From: Pontiellaceae bacterium | Lineage (GTDB): Bacteria > Verrucomicrobiota > Kiritimatiellia > Kiritimatiellales > Pontiellaceae | DNA: 9,441 nt | Assembly: GCA_016937035.1 (NCBI GenBank) | Contig: JAFGWS010000166.1 | Span: 1 to 9,441, forward strand | Direction of reading: 5' to 3' | In this document: positions 1-6,612 of the stretch, piece by piece | Numbering within the stretch: the stretch's first letter is position 1 | Layout of the letters: each line of letters starts with the position of its first letter | Translations under genes and position numbers: made by a program | The notes under the pieces: generated by a model | The model's input: the letters and a program-made list of their open reading frames with translations, nothing else | Databases searched by the model: none | What the model was told of the DNA's origin: nothing

Positions 1-67
1 CGACTCCCATGTCGATACTGTATACGATGTCGTGAAGTGAGGACTCAAAGGATTTTTTATCGGCCAT
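1..67 (-). CDS. Start of an unrecognised gene, truncated by the window edge
   Basis: Only the first 22 codons are in the window (MADKKSFESSLHDIVYSIDM then GV). The ATG at 67-65 is preceded by GGAG at 76-73 with 5 nt spacing, and a sigma70-like promoter lies about 45-70 nt further upstream on the same strand. These three signals together are why I call it a real gene. The visible N-terminus is hydrophilic, with no signal peptide or membrane segment in the visible part. I do not recognise the family. It is separated from thiL by a terminator-like hairpin and has its own promoter candidate, so it is probably a separate transcription unit. Confidence 0.6.
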   Translation of the reverse strand, partial: MADKKSFESSLHDIVYSIDMGV

Positions 68-71
68 CTTA

Positions 72-76
72 TCTCC
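72..76 (-). promoter_or_regulatory. Shine-Dalgarno site of the truncated gene
   Basis: The minus strand reads GGAGA here, 4-5 nt before the ATG at 67-65. It supports this start codon for the gene running off the low-coordinate edge. Confidence 0.5.
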
Positions 77-111
77 GGTTGTTACTCATCAGCGTTAAAA
101 ATTGAGGGCGT

Positions 112-139
112 ATTATCCATGAATGCAAGGTAATGACAA
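112..139 (-). promoter_or_regulatory. Sigma70-like promoter for the truncated gene
   Basis: Read on the minus strand, TTGTCA (139-134) resembles the -35 consensus TTGACA with one mismatch. GATAAT (117-112) resembles the -10 consensus TATAAT with one mismatch. The spacer is 16 nt. Transcription would start near 105, leaving a leader of about 38 nt before the ATG at 67. It lies between the thiL hairpin and the next gene, which is where a promoter would be expected. This is a prediction from consensus only. Confidence 0.5.
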
Positions 140-145
140 GTTTAC

Positions 146-166
146 AGAAAGCCGAAAAGGCTTCCT
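146..166 (-). terminator. Terminator-like hairpin after thiL
   Basis: On the minus strand AGGAAGCC (166-159), loop TTTTC (158-154) and GGCTTTCT (153-146) can form an 8-bp stem with one G-U pair. It starts 3 nt after the thiL stop codon (172-170). The T tract after the stem is interrupted (TGTAAACTT), so it may be a weak intrinsic terminator. An overlapping alternative stem, GAAAAGG/CCTTTTC at 154-170, can also form on either strand and includes part of the stop codon region. Confidence 0.4.
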
Positions 167-169
167 TTT

Positions 170-1090
170 CTACGCCCGCCCGCTCGAAAAATGCTCAAAC
201 GCCTTATCGAAAAGTTCCGAGACCCTTCCATCGGGGAAGCATAGGTTCAGTTTATCCGGTTGAGACGTTATCCGACCGATACAGGCCGGCGGAGTTCCAA
301 AACGCTCCGCCCAATCTTCAATCAAACCCTCCGCAGAATCAGGCTGCAGCGTAAACAGCAGCTCATAATCCTCTCCATCGTAAAGCGCCTGCTCCAACGT
401 ACCGTTTTTAGGAATCCGCTCCACCTCCAGCTCCGCCCCCACACCGCTTTGCGCCAAAATATGCCGAAGGTCTGTCGTCAGCCCATCGCTGAGATCCATC
501 ACCGCCCCCACACCAGTGCATTCACGCAGAAAGAGTCCCTCCTCCACGCGCGGAACAAAATCCAAATGATGCCCCTCCATACTGCACCCCAGCGGACCGG
601 ACACAAAAATCAGATCGCCCGCGCACGCACCGGAACGCAGCAAGGCAGTGCCCGCCGGCAGAATACCCGTTCCAAAGAGATGAAGCTCCAACTGCCTCCC
701 CTGCGCCAGATCGCCGCCGATAATTGTTGCCCCGAACCGCCCGCACAGCGCAGTCATTCCCGCATAAATCCCTTCCAAAAAGGCCATTTCAAGTTCGGGA
801 GGAGCCACGACATTCACGAGAATCCATTGGGGATGAGCACCCATCGCAGCCATATCGCTCAGTACCCGCCCGACCGCTTTATTTCCGATGCGCTCAGGCG
901 CATGCGTGGGCAGAAAATGAACGTGCTCGATTACGGGATCGGAGGTGAAAACCTGATCAAAATCCGAACCGGGACTATGTGCTACTGCACAATCATCGCC
1001 CGCACCAACGGAAAGGTCGGCGTGATAACCCAGCCGCTCGACCAACCGCCGAATCGCGTCATGCTCGCCCATTTCTCCCAACGTTTTCAT
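170..1090 (-). CDS. thiL: Thiamine-monophosphate kinase ThiL
   Basis: ThiL phosphorylates thiamine monophosphate with ATP to make thiamine diphosphate, the active cofactor, in the cytoplasm. The 306-aa product has the normal family length and the expected motifs in order: GAGDDCAV (29-36, metal and nucleotide binding), TSD (49-51), LSDMAAMGA (77-85), GGD (125-127), MDLSDGL (198-204) and DGEDYELLF (238-246). No key residue appears missing. The N-terminal KTLGEMGEHDAIRRL aligns with the usual start of the family, which supports the ATG at 1090; no good Shine-Dalgarno is visible before it. An internal ATG at codon 7 is a less likely start. The gene begins 37 nt after the ABC permease stop, same strand, so it may be co-transcribed with the pump, although its function is unrelated. 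A terminator-like hairpin follows it. Confidence 0.95.
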   Translation of the reverse strand: MKTLGEMGEHDAIRRLVERLGYHADLSVGAGDDCAVAHSPGSDFDQVFTSDPVIEHVHFLPTHAPERIGNKAVGRVLSDMAAMGAHPQWILVNVVAPPELEMAFLEGIYAGMTALCGRFGATIIGGDLAQGRQLELHLFGTGILPAGTALLRSGACAGDLIFVSGPLGCSMEGHHLDFVPRVEEGLFLRECTGVGAVMDLSDGLTTDLRHILAQSGVGAELEVERIPKNGTLEQALYDGEDYELLFTLQPDSAEGLIEDWAERFGTPPACIGRITSQPDKLNLCFPDGRVSELFDKAFEHFSSGRA

Positions 1091-1127
1091 GCGGGGAGAC
1101 TATCTGAACCGAACACAGCCGCAACCT

Positions 1128-2420
1128 TTATTCATGACGAAGCGCTTCAATCGGATCCATCATTGCTGCTCGACGCGCCGGATAAATACCGAACACCACC
1201 GACACGGCCACCGAAACCGAAAAAGCCACCGCAAAGGCAGGGAACGTCAACACGGTCTTTACGTTGGTGAACGAAGAAATCAACATTGGAATAATGGCCC
1301 CAAAAATAAGGCCGATGATGCCGCCCGAAATCGAGAGAATCAGCGTTTCCATCAGAAACTGCAGCACAATATCGCGTCTATGCGCCCCCAGCGCCCGGCG
1401 GATACCGATCTCGCGCGTTCGTTCACTCACCGTCGCCAGCATAATATTCATAATCCCGATCCCGCCGACGATCAGCGAAATCGCCGCAATAGAGCCCAAA
1501 ACGATGTTGAAGAGCTTGCGCGTTTCGCGGGCCTGACGAATCAGCTCCAGCGGAACCACAATACTGTAATCTTCCTTTTTATGCCGCTGGCGAAGCATTT
1601 TTCTCAATGCATCCACCGCCGCCGGAACATGCTCCTGCTTATCAATCTCCAAAATCAGCTGATGCAGCTCAATCTGCTCTATCCGCTGATTCCCTTCAAT
1701 CTGTTCAATAAAAAGGTCTCCGTTTTTCTGACGATACGTCCGCAGCGGAAGATATATATTCTGATTTTCCCCTTCCAGCCACAGCTCATTCTCAACGGTG
1801 ATTTCCGTTTGAGCAACGTCACCGACAATGCCAACGACCAGATAGGCATCGCCTTCAATAAGGATCGTCTGATCGATAGGATCCGTCCCCGCAAAAAGCG
1901 TACGCGCCAACCGCGAGCCAATCACACAAACCGATCGTCCCTGTTCTCCATCCAAACTGCTCAGGAACCGTCCACGTAGACGGCGATGCTTCTGCACATC
2001 AAAATAGCCCGGTGTTGTTGCAATCACATCCGTCTGCAGGCTGCGGGCCCCAAACTGCACATTAAAGCGAAGGACCTTCAGTTGAGTAATCGATTTCAGA
2101 TTCGGCACATAGCTTTGACACGCCACCGCATCTTCGTAGGTCAATCCATATGACGCGATGCGGTTCATCGTCGACTCCGTCTCATTTTCATTTTGAGGCG
2201 GCTGTACGCTTTCAATCAGAATATTCTGACTGCCCATCCGCTGGATCTTTTCCTGAATCTCCTGATTCGCCCCCTCGCCCACGCTCAGCATCGCCACCAC
2301 CGAACAAACTCCGAAAATGATACCGAGCATTGTCAGAACCGCACGAAGCTTATACTGACTCAGGTTTTTAACCGCCAGCCGGATCATCCGCTCTAAAGGC
2401 ATTGATCGATTCTTTTTCAT
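1128..2420 (-). CDS. MacB/FtsX-type ABC transporter permease
   Basis: Inner-membrane permease of a type VII (MacB-like mechanotransmission) ABC system. The 430-aa protein has the MacB permease layout: TM1 at about 29-48 (LTMLGIIFGV...), a large periplasmic domain (about 52-300), then a C-terminal FtsX domain with TM2 (about 306-330), TM3 (about 352-381) and TM4 (about 393-414). The family signature ERTREIGIRRALGA is at 333-346 and the C-terminal YPARRAAMMDPIEALRHE closely resembles the end of MacB-family permeases. I chose ATG 2420, which overlaps the ATPase stop as ATGA and has GGAGGG 8 nt upstream; a GTG at 2441 would add seven residues without comparable support. In E. coli MacB the ATPase and permease are fused; here they are separate adjacent genes, as is common elsewhere. 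Substrate cannot be read from the sequence; LolCE-like lipoprotein handling is less likely because an adaptor and an outer-membrane duct precede it. Confidence 0.92.
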   Translation of the reverse strand: MKKNRSMPLERMIRLAVKNLSQYKLRAVLTMLGIIFGVCSVVAMLSVGEGANQEIQEKIQRMGSQNILIESVQPPQNENETESTMNRIASYGLTYEDAVACQSYVPNLKSITQLKVLRFNVQFGARSLQTDVIATTPGYFDVQKHRRLRGRFLSSLDGEQGRSVCVIGSRLARTLFAGTDPIDQTILIEGDAYLVVGIVGDVAQTEITVENELWLEGENQNIYLPLRTYRQKNGDLFIEQIEGNQRIEQIELHQLILEIDKQEHVPAAVDALRKMLRQRHKKEDYSIVVPLELIRQARETRKLFNIVLGSIAAISLIVGGIGIMNIMLATVSERTREIGIRRALGAHRRDIVLQFLMETLILSISGGIIGLIFGAIIPMLISSFTNVKTVLTFPAFAVAFSVSVAVSVVFGIYPARRAAMMDPIEALRHE

Positions 2421-3118
2421 CCGCGCGGCCCTCCGTTCCACTCATTTGAAACAATCTGTCCGTCGCTGACACGGATCACCCGCTGGGCGCGATGCGCAAT
2501 CTCATCATCATGGGTCACCATTACAATGGTCTTTCCTTCCGCGTGGAGTTCATCCAGCAGTTCAAGAATTTCCTCGCCGGTTCGGCTGTCCAAATTACCG
2601 GTCGGCTCGTCGGCCAGCATCAGAATCGGATCACAAACCAGCGAACGCGCAATCGCCACGCGCTGCTGCTGACCGCCGGAAAGCTCCATCGGCTTATGCT
2701 TCAGACGCGTTTCCAGTCCCATTTTAATGGCTAGGCGAGTTGCCCGCTCGCGGGCTTCATGTTCATGCACGCCCTGATAAAAAAGCGGCACCTCAATATT
2801 TTCGAGCACATTGAGCTGTTGAATGAGGTTGTAGGACTGAAAAATGAAACCAATGCGCCGGGAGCGGATTTCTGAAAGCTGGTCGTCGGTCAGGTTTGCC
2901 ACGCTCTCGCCGCCGAGCAGATAATCCCCGCCGGAAATATGATCGAGACAGCCGAGCAGATTGAGCATGGTCGACTTGCCCGATCCGGAAGTCCCCATGA
3001 TCACCGCATACTCGCCGCGATTAATACACAGATCAACCCCGCGCAGCGCGGTTACACGGAGCGGGCCGTTGACGTATTCCTTGACGACTTTTCTGAGCTC
3101 AACAATCGGCTCACTCAT
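2417..3118 (-). CDS. ABC transporter ATP-binding protein, MacB/LolD type
   Basis: Cytoplasmic ATPase that would drive the adjacent permease. All nucleotide-binding motifs are intact in 233 aa: Walker A GTSGSGKST (42-50), Q-loop Gln94 in GFIFQSYNLI, ABC signature LSGGQ (146-150) followed by QQRVAIARSL, Walker B ILMLADE with Asp170-Glu171, D-loop SLD-equivalent GNLDS (174-178), and the switch His203 in VTHD. The sequence around the Walker B (ADEPTGNLDS) and the length are typical of the LolD/MacB/FtsE-like exporter ATPases. It starts within the adaptor stop codon (ATGA overlap at 3118-3115) and has GGAAGG 8 nt upstream, and it ends in an ATGA overlap with the permease, so the three are translationally coupled. 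The call is firm; the transported substrate is unknown. Confidence 0.95.
   Translation of the reverse strand: MSEPIVELRKVVKEYVNGPLRVTALRGVDLCINRGEYAVIMGTSGSGKSTMLNLLGCLDHISGGDYLLGGESVANLTDDQLSEIRSRRIGFIFQSYNLIQQLNVLENIEVPLFYQGVHEHEARERATRLAIKMGLETRLKHKPMELSGGQQQRVAIARSLVCDPILMLADEPTGNLDSRTGEEILELLDELHAEGKTIVMVTHDDEIAHRAQRVIRVSDGQIVSNEWNGGPRG
2429..2434 (-). promoter_or_regulatory. Shine-Dalgarno site deciding the permease start
   Basis: The minus strand reads GGAGGG, 8 nt before ATG 2420-2418. The site lies inside the last codons of the ATPase gene. It favours ATG 2420 over the in-frame GTG at 2441 and indicates coupled translation. Confidence 0.6.
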
Positions 3119-4896
3119 TCCCCGGCCCTTCCTCGTCCAGCACCGGGCATTCCGCCCGGAGCTCCACCACCGAATCCTCCATTCGGAGCACCGCCGCCAT
3201 ATCCGTTGGGATCACCATATCCACCGAAACCGGCGGGAGGACCACCGGCACCATCAAAACTGCGCGGAGCAGCTCCAGTCGGGGCGGCACCGCCGCCATA
3301 TCCCGACGGAGGACCGCCGGCACCCGGAGTCGGTTGCGACACAGGCGACCGAGGCTCTGCTGAATCATTATTTCCGCTTTTACCCGCCTCTTCCAGCGGA
3401 CTCTTATCAAGGCGGGCATCCTTTTCCGCCTCAATTTCCGCATACAGCAGAATTTCTTCGCCCTCTTTGAGTCCGCTCACGACTTCAATAAACTGGTTGT
3501 TTGATTTCCCGATCTCAACCGGGCGCAGCTGCTTCCGCTTGTGATTAATGACATAGACATAATGTTGATTCCCTTTGGACACAACGGACTGAATTGGAAC
3601 CTGCAACACATTTTCCAAGCGATCGGTAACAATCTCAACTTTCGTGGACATTCCAGGTTTAAGCTTATCCGAGACAACCGAATCTACCTCTATTATGATG
3701 GTGTACGTCTTCACCCCGGTGCTGAGAAAGTCCTGATTATCCGGCACTGCACTCACTTGACTGATACGCCCTTTCAGCAGAAAGCCGGATAAAGCCTCGA
3801 CCGTCGCCAATGCTTCCTGCCCGGTGGAAATCTTCTCCACCAAAGCTTCCGGAACCCCTACTTTCAAGTTCCATGCACTCAGATTAGGGAATGAGAGTAT
3901 TTTCTGTCGGTAATCTACAGAAGCCCCCGTTTCAATCTGTGTCTGGCGGCGGTTGTTACTGGTGTTAGGATAAAAAACCTGCCCCTCGAAATCGGCATAA
4001 ATTTTGGTATTCATCAACTCCCGTTCTCGGGTTGCAAGCTGACTCTTTTCAATTTCAAGGTTGGTTTTCTGAGCGCCTATTCGTGCATCACTGCGGGACA
4101 TCTCAGCTTCGTAACTCTTTATCAGCCGCTCCAATTCCGACTTGGCACTGCTTACATTATTCGTCAGTTCTTTCCCGGACTCAATCGAGGTATACTTCTG
4201 AAGAATCTCCAAGTCCGCCTTCTTATTCTCCACCGTAATTTCACGGCGATCGACATTAAACTGCGCCGATCGGAGGTCCTGAAGGTTCGCATACCCTTTA
4301 TCGTAGAGCTCCTGTGTACCGTCCAGCTCGCTGCGGGCCTGCTCCAATTCCTGTTCTGCCAGTTTAATATCGGAATTCGCCACATTTTCCTGCTGCGGGT
4401 ATTCCGCTTCTACATATTTTACCAGCGCCATTTCAGCTAATTCCACCTTCAGCTCGGCACTTTGCTTATCCGAAGCATGCTGGAGTTTGGTGATTTCCAA
4501 CTCTTCTTCCGCAAGCCGCAGATCGGCTTCCGCCGTGGTCACCGCCTGTTGCTGCTGCAGATAACGCTCTTCCAAATCGGCCGACTCTAATTCCACCAGC
4601 AACTGGCCGTTAGTCACTTCCGCACCATGCTCTACAATGTAGACAATCTTTGCGTTTCCGCTGACCTGATTAATAATGTCCGTGCTCGTTCTGGGCACCA
4701 GTTCGCCGGACTGAAGAACACTGACCACCAGATTTCCACGAGTCACTTTGGCAGTCGGAGCATCGTCGGCTATATGATCGCCCTTACAGCGCGACAAAAC
4801 AACCGCGGCAACAATAATCAGAAGGGCAGCAGCAGCGGCCAGTACCTTATTCTTGTGAAGCTTCAGCAGCTCCGGCATCTTCTTCAGTTCCTTCAT
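3115..4896 (-). CDS. MacA/HlyD-family periplasmic adaptor with a Gly/Pro-rich C-terminal tail
   Basis: Membrane-fusion protein that would link the MacB-like permease to the TolC-like outer-membrane protein. In the 593-aa product: a membrane anchor at about 18-34 (KVLAAAAALLIIVAAVVL), first lipoyl-type half-motif at about 54-104 (ending VEHGAEVTNGQLLVELES), a long coiled-coil hairpin at about 106-296 with its tip near LYDKGYANLQDL (197-208), a second barrel half beginning IYADFEGQVFYP (299-310), and a beta-barrel and membrane-proximal part including KLKPGMSTKVEI. The last 70 residues are a low-complexity Gly/Pro/Ala/Tyr tail, unusual in this family. The start is ATG 4896, with AAGGA 7 nt upstream. 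The frame is open for 43 more codons upstream, but those lie within the preceding gene and do not look like adaptor sequence. Met7 is another possible start. LSRC at 34-37 is not a convincing lipobox. Confidence 0.92.
   Translation of the reverse strand: MKELKKMPELLKLHKNKVLAAAAALLIIVAAVVLSRCKGDHIADDAPTAKVTRGNLVVSVLQSGELVPRTSTDIINQVSGNAKIVYIVEHGAEVTNGQLLVELESADLEERYLQQQQAVTTAEADLRLAEEELEITKLQHASDKQSAELKVELAEMALVKYVEAEYPQQENVANSDIKLAEQELEQARSELDGTQELYDKGYANLQDLRSAQFNVDRREITVENKKADLEILQKYTSIESGKELTNNVSSAKSELERLIKSYEAEMSRSDARIGAQKTNLEIEKSQLATRERELMNTKIYADFEGQVFYPNTSNNRRQTQIETGASVDYRQKILSFPNLSAWNLKVGVPEALVEKISTGQEALATVEALSGFLLKGRISQVSAVPDNQDFLSTGVKTYTIIIEVDSVVSDKLKPGMSTKVEIVTDRLENVLQVPIQSVVSKGNQHYVYVINHKRKQLRPVEIGKSNNQFIEVVSGLKEGEEILLYAEIEAEKDARLDKSPLEEAGKSGNNDSAEPRSPVSQPTPGAGGPPSGYGGGAAPTGAAPRSFDGAGGPPAGFGGYGDPNGYGGGAPNGGFGGGAPGGMPGAGRGRAGE
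3118..3327 (-). repeat. Low-complexity Gly/Pro-rich coding repeat (adaptor tail)
   Basis: These bases encode the last 70 residues of the adaptor. The tail is built from imperfect short units: GYGGGA appears twice and GFGGGA once, GGPPSGY and GGPPAGF form a pair, and PNG, GGAP and PGG recur. It is largely Gly, Pro and Ala with scattered Tyr/Phe and ends in RGRAGE. No fold or targeting signal is recognisable. The complementary strand reads as a Pro-rich open frame, which I regard as a shadow. Confidence 0.8.
3127..3132 (-). promoter_or_regulatory. Shine-Dalgarno site of the ATPase, inside the adaptor tail
   Basis: The minus strand reads GGAAGG, 8 nt before the ATPase ATG at 3118. These bases also encode the Gly-Arg end of the adaptor's glycine-rich tail, so the site is shared with coding sequence. 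Confidence 0.5.
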
Positions 4897-6514
4897 ACCA
4901 CATTCCTTTTGGGTCGATTTCAAAACGTTCAATCGCATTCCAGAAGCGCAGGCGGTTAATCGTATAATCCACCAGCGCAACCGTTGCATCGTTGCGGGCA
5001 TTGAGCAGGTCATCCTGCGCCTCAAGCAAATCGCGCGTCAGCGCATCCCCATGTTTCAACAGCAGCGTCGTATTTTCCACGCTGCGCATGGCCAGCTCCA
5101 CACTCAACAGGCGGTTTTTATAGACCTGACGGTTTTGCTCCAGCGTACGCCACAGATTGCGGACTTCGCGTTTCACATCCCACTCATTTTGTTCAAGCGA
5201 TCGCAGTTCGCGGTTCAGATTAATCTGTGCCCGGCGGTAGGCATTGCGCTTTTCGGTCCAATCAAACGGAAGCGAAAGCCCGACATCCAAGTTCTGATTC
5301 GGATCGCCGCCCTCAACATCCTTGCTCACCCCGTATTCCACATCCAGATTCGGAAGAAAATCACGCTCCTTAATCTCGAGTGCGCGTTCTTGATCCTCCA
5401 CTTCCTGCCGCATGGTGATCAGATCCAGTCGGTTCGAAACGGCAAAATCAACCGCCTCCTCCAAGGTAATATCGATACCGACCAATCCGCGCTCCGTCAG
5501 AATTTCCAACTCGCTTGGATCCGGTTGGACATTCAGATCAATCGGCAATCCCAGCTGATAACGAAAATCGTCGAGCGCCCGTTCATAGCTTGCCCGTGCC
5601 GAGGAGAGCCGGTCTTCCGCATTCAGCTCGCTCTGCTGAGCCTGCGCCGCCTGAAAGGGAGCAATGCGGTTTGCCGTGGCATACGACTCCGTCTGTTCGC
5701 GGTTGGCCACCGCACTTTTATAGTTGTTCTCCGCATTGATCAGCTGATCGCGGCTTCGCAGGGTGGAATAATACAGCGAAGTAATATCAATGATGAAATC
5801 CTGCTGGTAACGTCGAAAATCGCGGACAGCATAAATCATATCCCGCTCCGCCTGACGCAGCGGCTCCTGACTCACCAGCGGACCAAACCCGTTAAGCAGC
5901 GGCTGAACGACATTAAACGACAACACGCCGTTTTCCGACGACGTGTCCGGATCCGTAAAGTAATCAACAATGTTTTCGGTAAAGCCGAGCGTTACCCGGG
6001 CCCCTGAAAGCAGCGTACGCGAAACGCTCAGACCCAACCGACCATCCACTCCGTTATCCCCGAACGTTTCGGTTGTGGAACCGTCGTCGGAATAGGAGGT
6101 CTCCAGCGTAAACCGCGAAGCACTCGTATCCCAATTGAACGCCTTCTGGGTTTCCGTCAGGCTCAACGCTTCAAGAAATAAATTTTCTTTACTCAGCTGA
6201 TACGCCCGGCTGTTTGAAACCGCAAGCGCCAGTGTTTCCGCCAGCGAAAGAAGAATGGGTTCTTCTTCATTCGACGCCGCCTCAAGCGCTGCGCGCGCCT
6301 GATTCCCTTCCGTTTGGTCGATGGTAAACTCTGATACCCCACCCCATGCGGTCTCCTGAGCACCATAAATATTTCCGTACGCCGCGCGGTCGGCCCGCTT
6401 CTCAGCAAAGCCTCCGATTTTTGAGCACGATGCACAAACCGCCGCACACAGCAAAACCGGCACAGCCCTCCGAGTCAGATGGAATAGTTCCTCTTTCATA
6501 GCAAAAAAACGCAC
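4847..6514 (-). CDS. TolC-like outer-membrane efflux protein, probable lipoprotein
   Basis: Outer-membrane duct of the tripartite pump. The 555-aa protein has a hydrophobic leader with Cys30 (in VLLCAAVCASC) as likely lipidation site, although Cys at -3 makes the lipobox atypical. Two OEP repeats follow: the first begins near PILLSLAETLALAVSNS (86-102) with beta strands around 132-147 and 158-204 and the family motif QPLLNGFGP (204-212); the second begins near ITLEEAVDFAVSNRLDL (349-365), with strands at about 387-415 before another helical pair. I use GTG 6514 because AAGGG lies 9 nt upstream. ATG 6499, five codons in, is a serious alternative and would also give a normal leader. The 3' end overlaps the adaptor start by 50 nt, strong evidence that the two work together. 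The C-terminal tail (EGTEEDAGAAEASQE) is acidic and extends past the usual OEP end. Confidence 0.93.
   Translation of the reverse strand: MRFFAMKEELFHLTRRAVPVLLCAAVCASCSKIGGFAEKRADRAAYGNIYGAQETAWGGVSEFTIDQTEGNQARAALEAASNEEEPILLSLAETLALAVSNSRAYQLSKENLFLEALSLTETQKAFNWDTSASRFTLETSYSDDGSTTETFGDNGVDGRLGLSVSRTLLSGARVTLGFTENIVDYFTDPDTSSENGVLSFNVVQPLLNGFGPLVSQEPLRQAERDMIYAVRDFRRYQQDFIIDITSLYYSTLRSRDQLINAENNYKSAVANREQTESYATANRIAPFQAAQAQQSELNAEDRLSSARASYERALDDFRYQLGLPIDLNVQPDPSELEILTERGLVGIDITLEEAVDFAVSNRLDLITMRQEVEDQERALEIKERDFLPNLDVEYGVSKDVEGGDPNQNLDVGLSLPFDWTEKRNAYRRAQINLNRELRSLEQNEWDVKREVRNLWRTLEQNRQVYKNRLLSVELAMRSVENTTLLLKHGDALTRDLLEAQDDLLNARNDATVALVDYTINRLRFWNAIERFEIDPKGMWYEGTEEDAGAAEASQE
4904..4908 (-). 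promoter_or_regulatory. Shine-Dalgarno site deciding the adaptor start
   Basis: The minus strand reads AAGGA, 7 nt before ATG 4896-4894. It lies inside the 3' end of the TolC-like gene and supports a start at 4896 rather than at the far upstream limit of the open frame (5025). Confidence 0.5.
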
Positions 6515-6612
6515 ATAACAATGCCCTTAAAAAAAGCCAATGCCTGTCGATAAACGATTTCTGCAGCCCCCCCGGACCCAAAAAGATTCGACAGCAAACA
6601 AAGGATAAAGAA
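6515..6612 (-). other. 98-nt intergenic gap between the two transport modules
   Basis: This is the largest gap between the transport genes. It holds a perfect 7-bp inverted repeat (ctgtcga 6544-6550 and tcgacag 6588-6594) with a 37-nt loop, a run of seven C (6567-6573), a CTGCAG palindrome (6561-6566) and a run of seven A (6529-6535). I see no convincing -35/-10 pair on the minus strand and no classic terminator, because the T7 tract lies 8 nt beyond the repeat. It could be an mRNA structure that sets the ratio between modules A and B, or the boundary of two operons. Confidence 0.4.

Noticed and set aside
260..1270. Long plus-strand open frame opposite thiL and the permease 3' end
   Set aside because: It is rich in Arg, His, Gln and Pro with no domain pattern, and lies opposite a fully convincing thiL. 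It is a shadow of codon bias.
1089..1979. Plus-strand open frame of 296 codons opposite the permease
   Set aside because: Composition is random-looking (Asn, Arg, His runs) and the minus-strand permease carries clear MacB motifs throughout the same bases.
2421..2441. GTG start for the permease seven codons upstream
   Set aside because: ATG 2420 has GGAGGG at 8 nt and an ATGA overlap with the ATPase stop. The GTG has no comparable site.
2939..3544. Proline-rich plus-strand frame opposite the adaptor tail
   Set aside because: Its Pro/Gly richness is the complement of the Gly/Pro-rich adaptor tail, and the frame has no independent support.
4897..5025. 43-codon upstream extension of the MacA-like adaptor
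   Set aside because: It lies inside the duct gene, has no adaptor-like sequence and would put the membrane anchor far from the N-terminus. ATG 4896 has a good ribosome binding site.
5051..6007. Plus-strand open frame of 318 codons opposite the TolC-like gene
   Set aside because: No family features, and the minus-strand frame shows both OEP repeats across this region.
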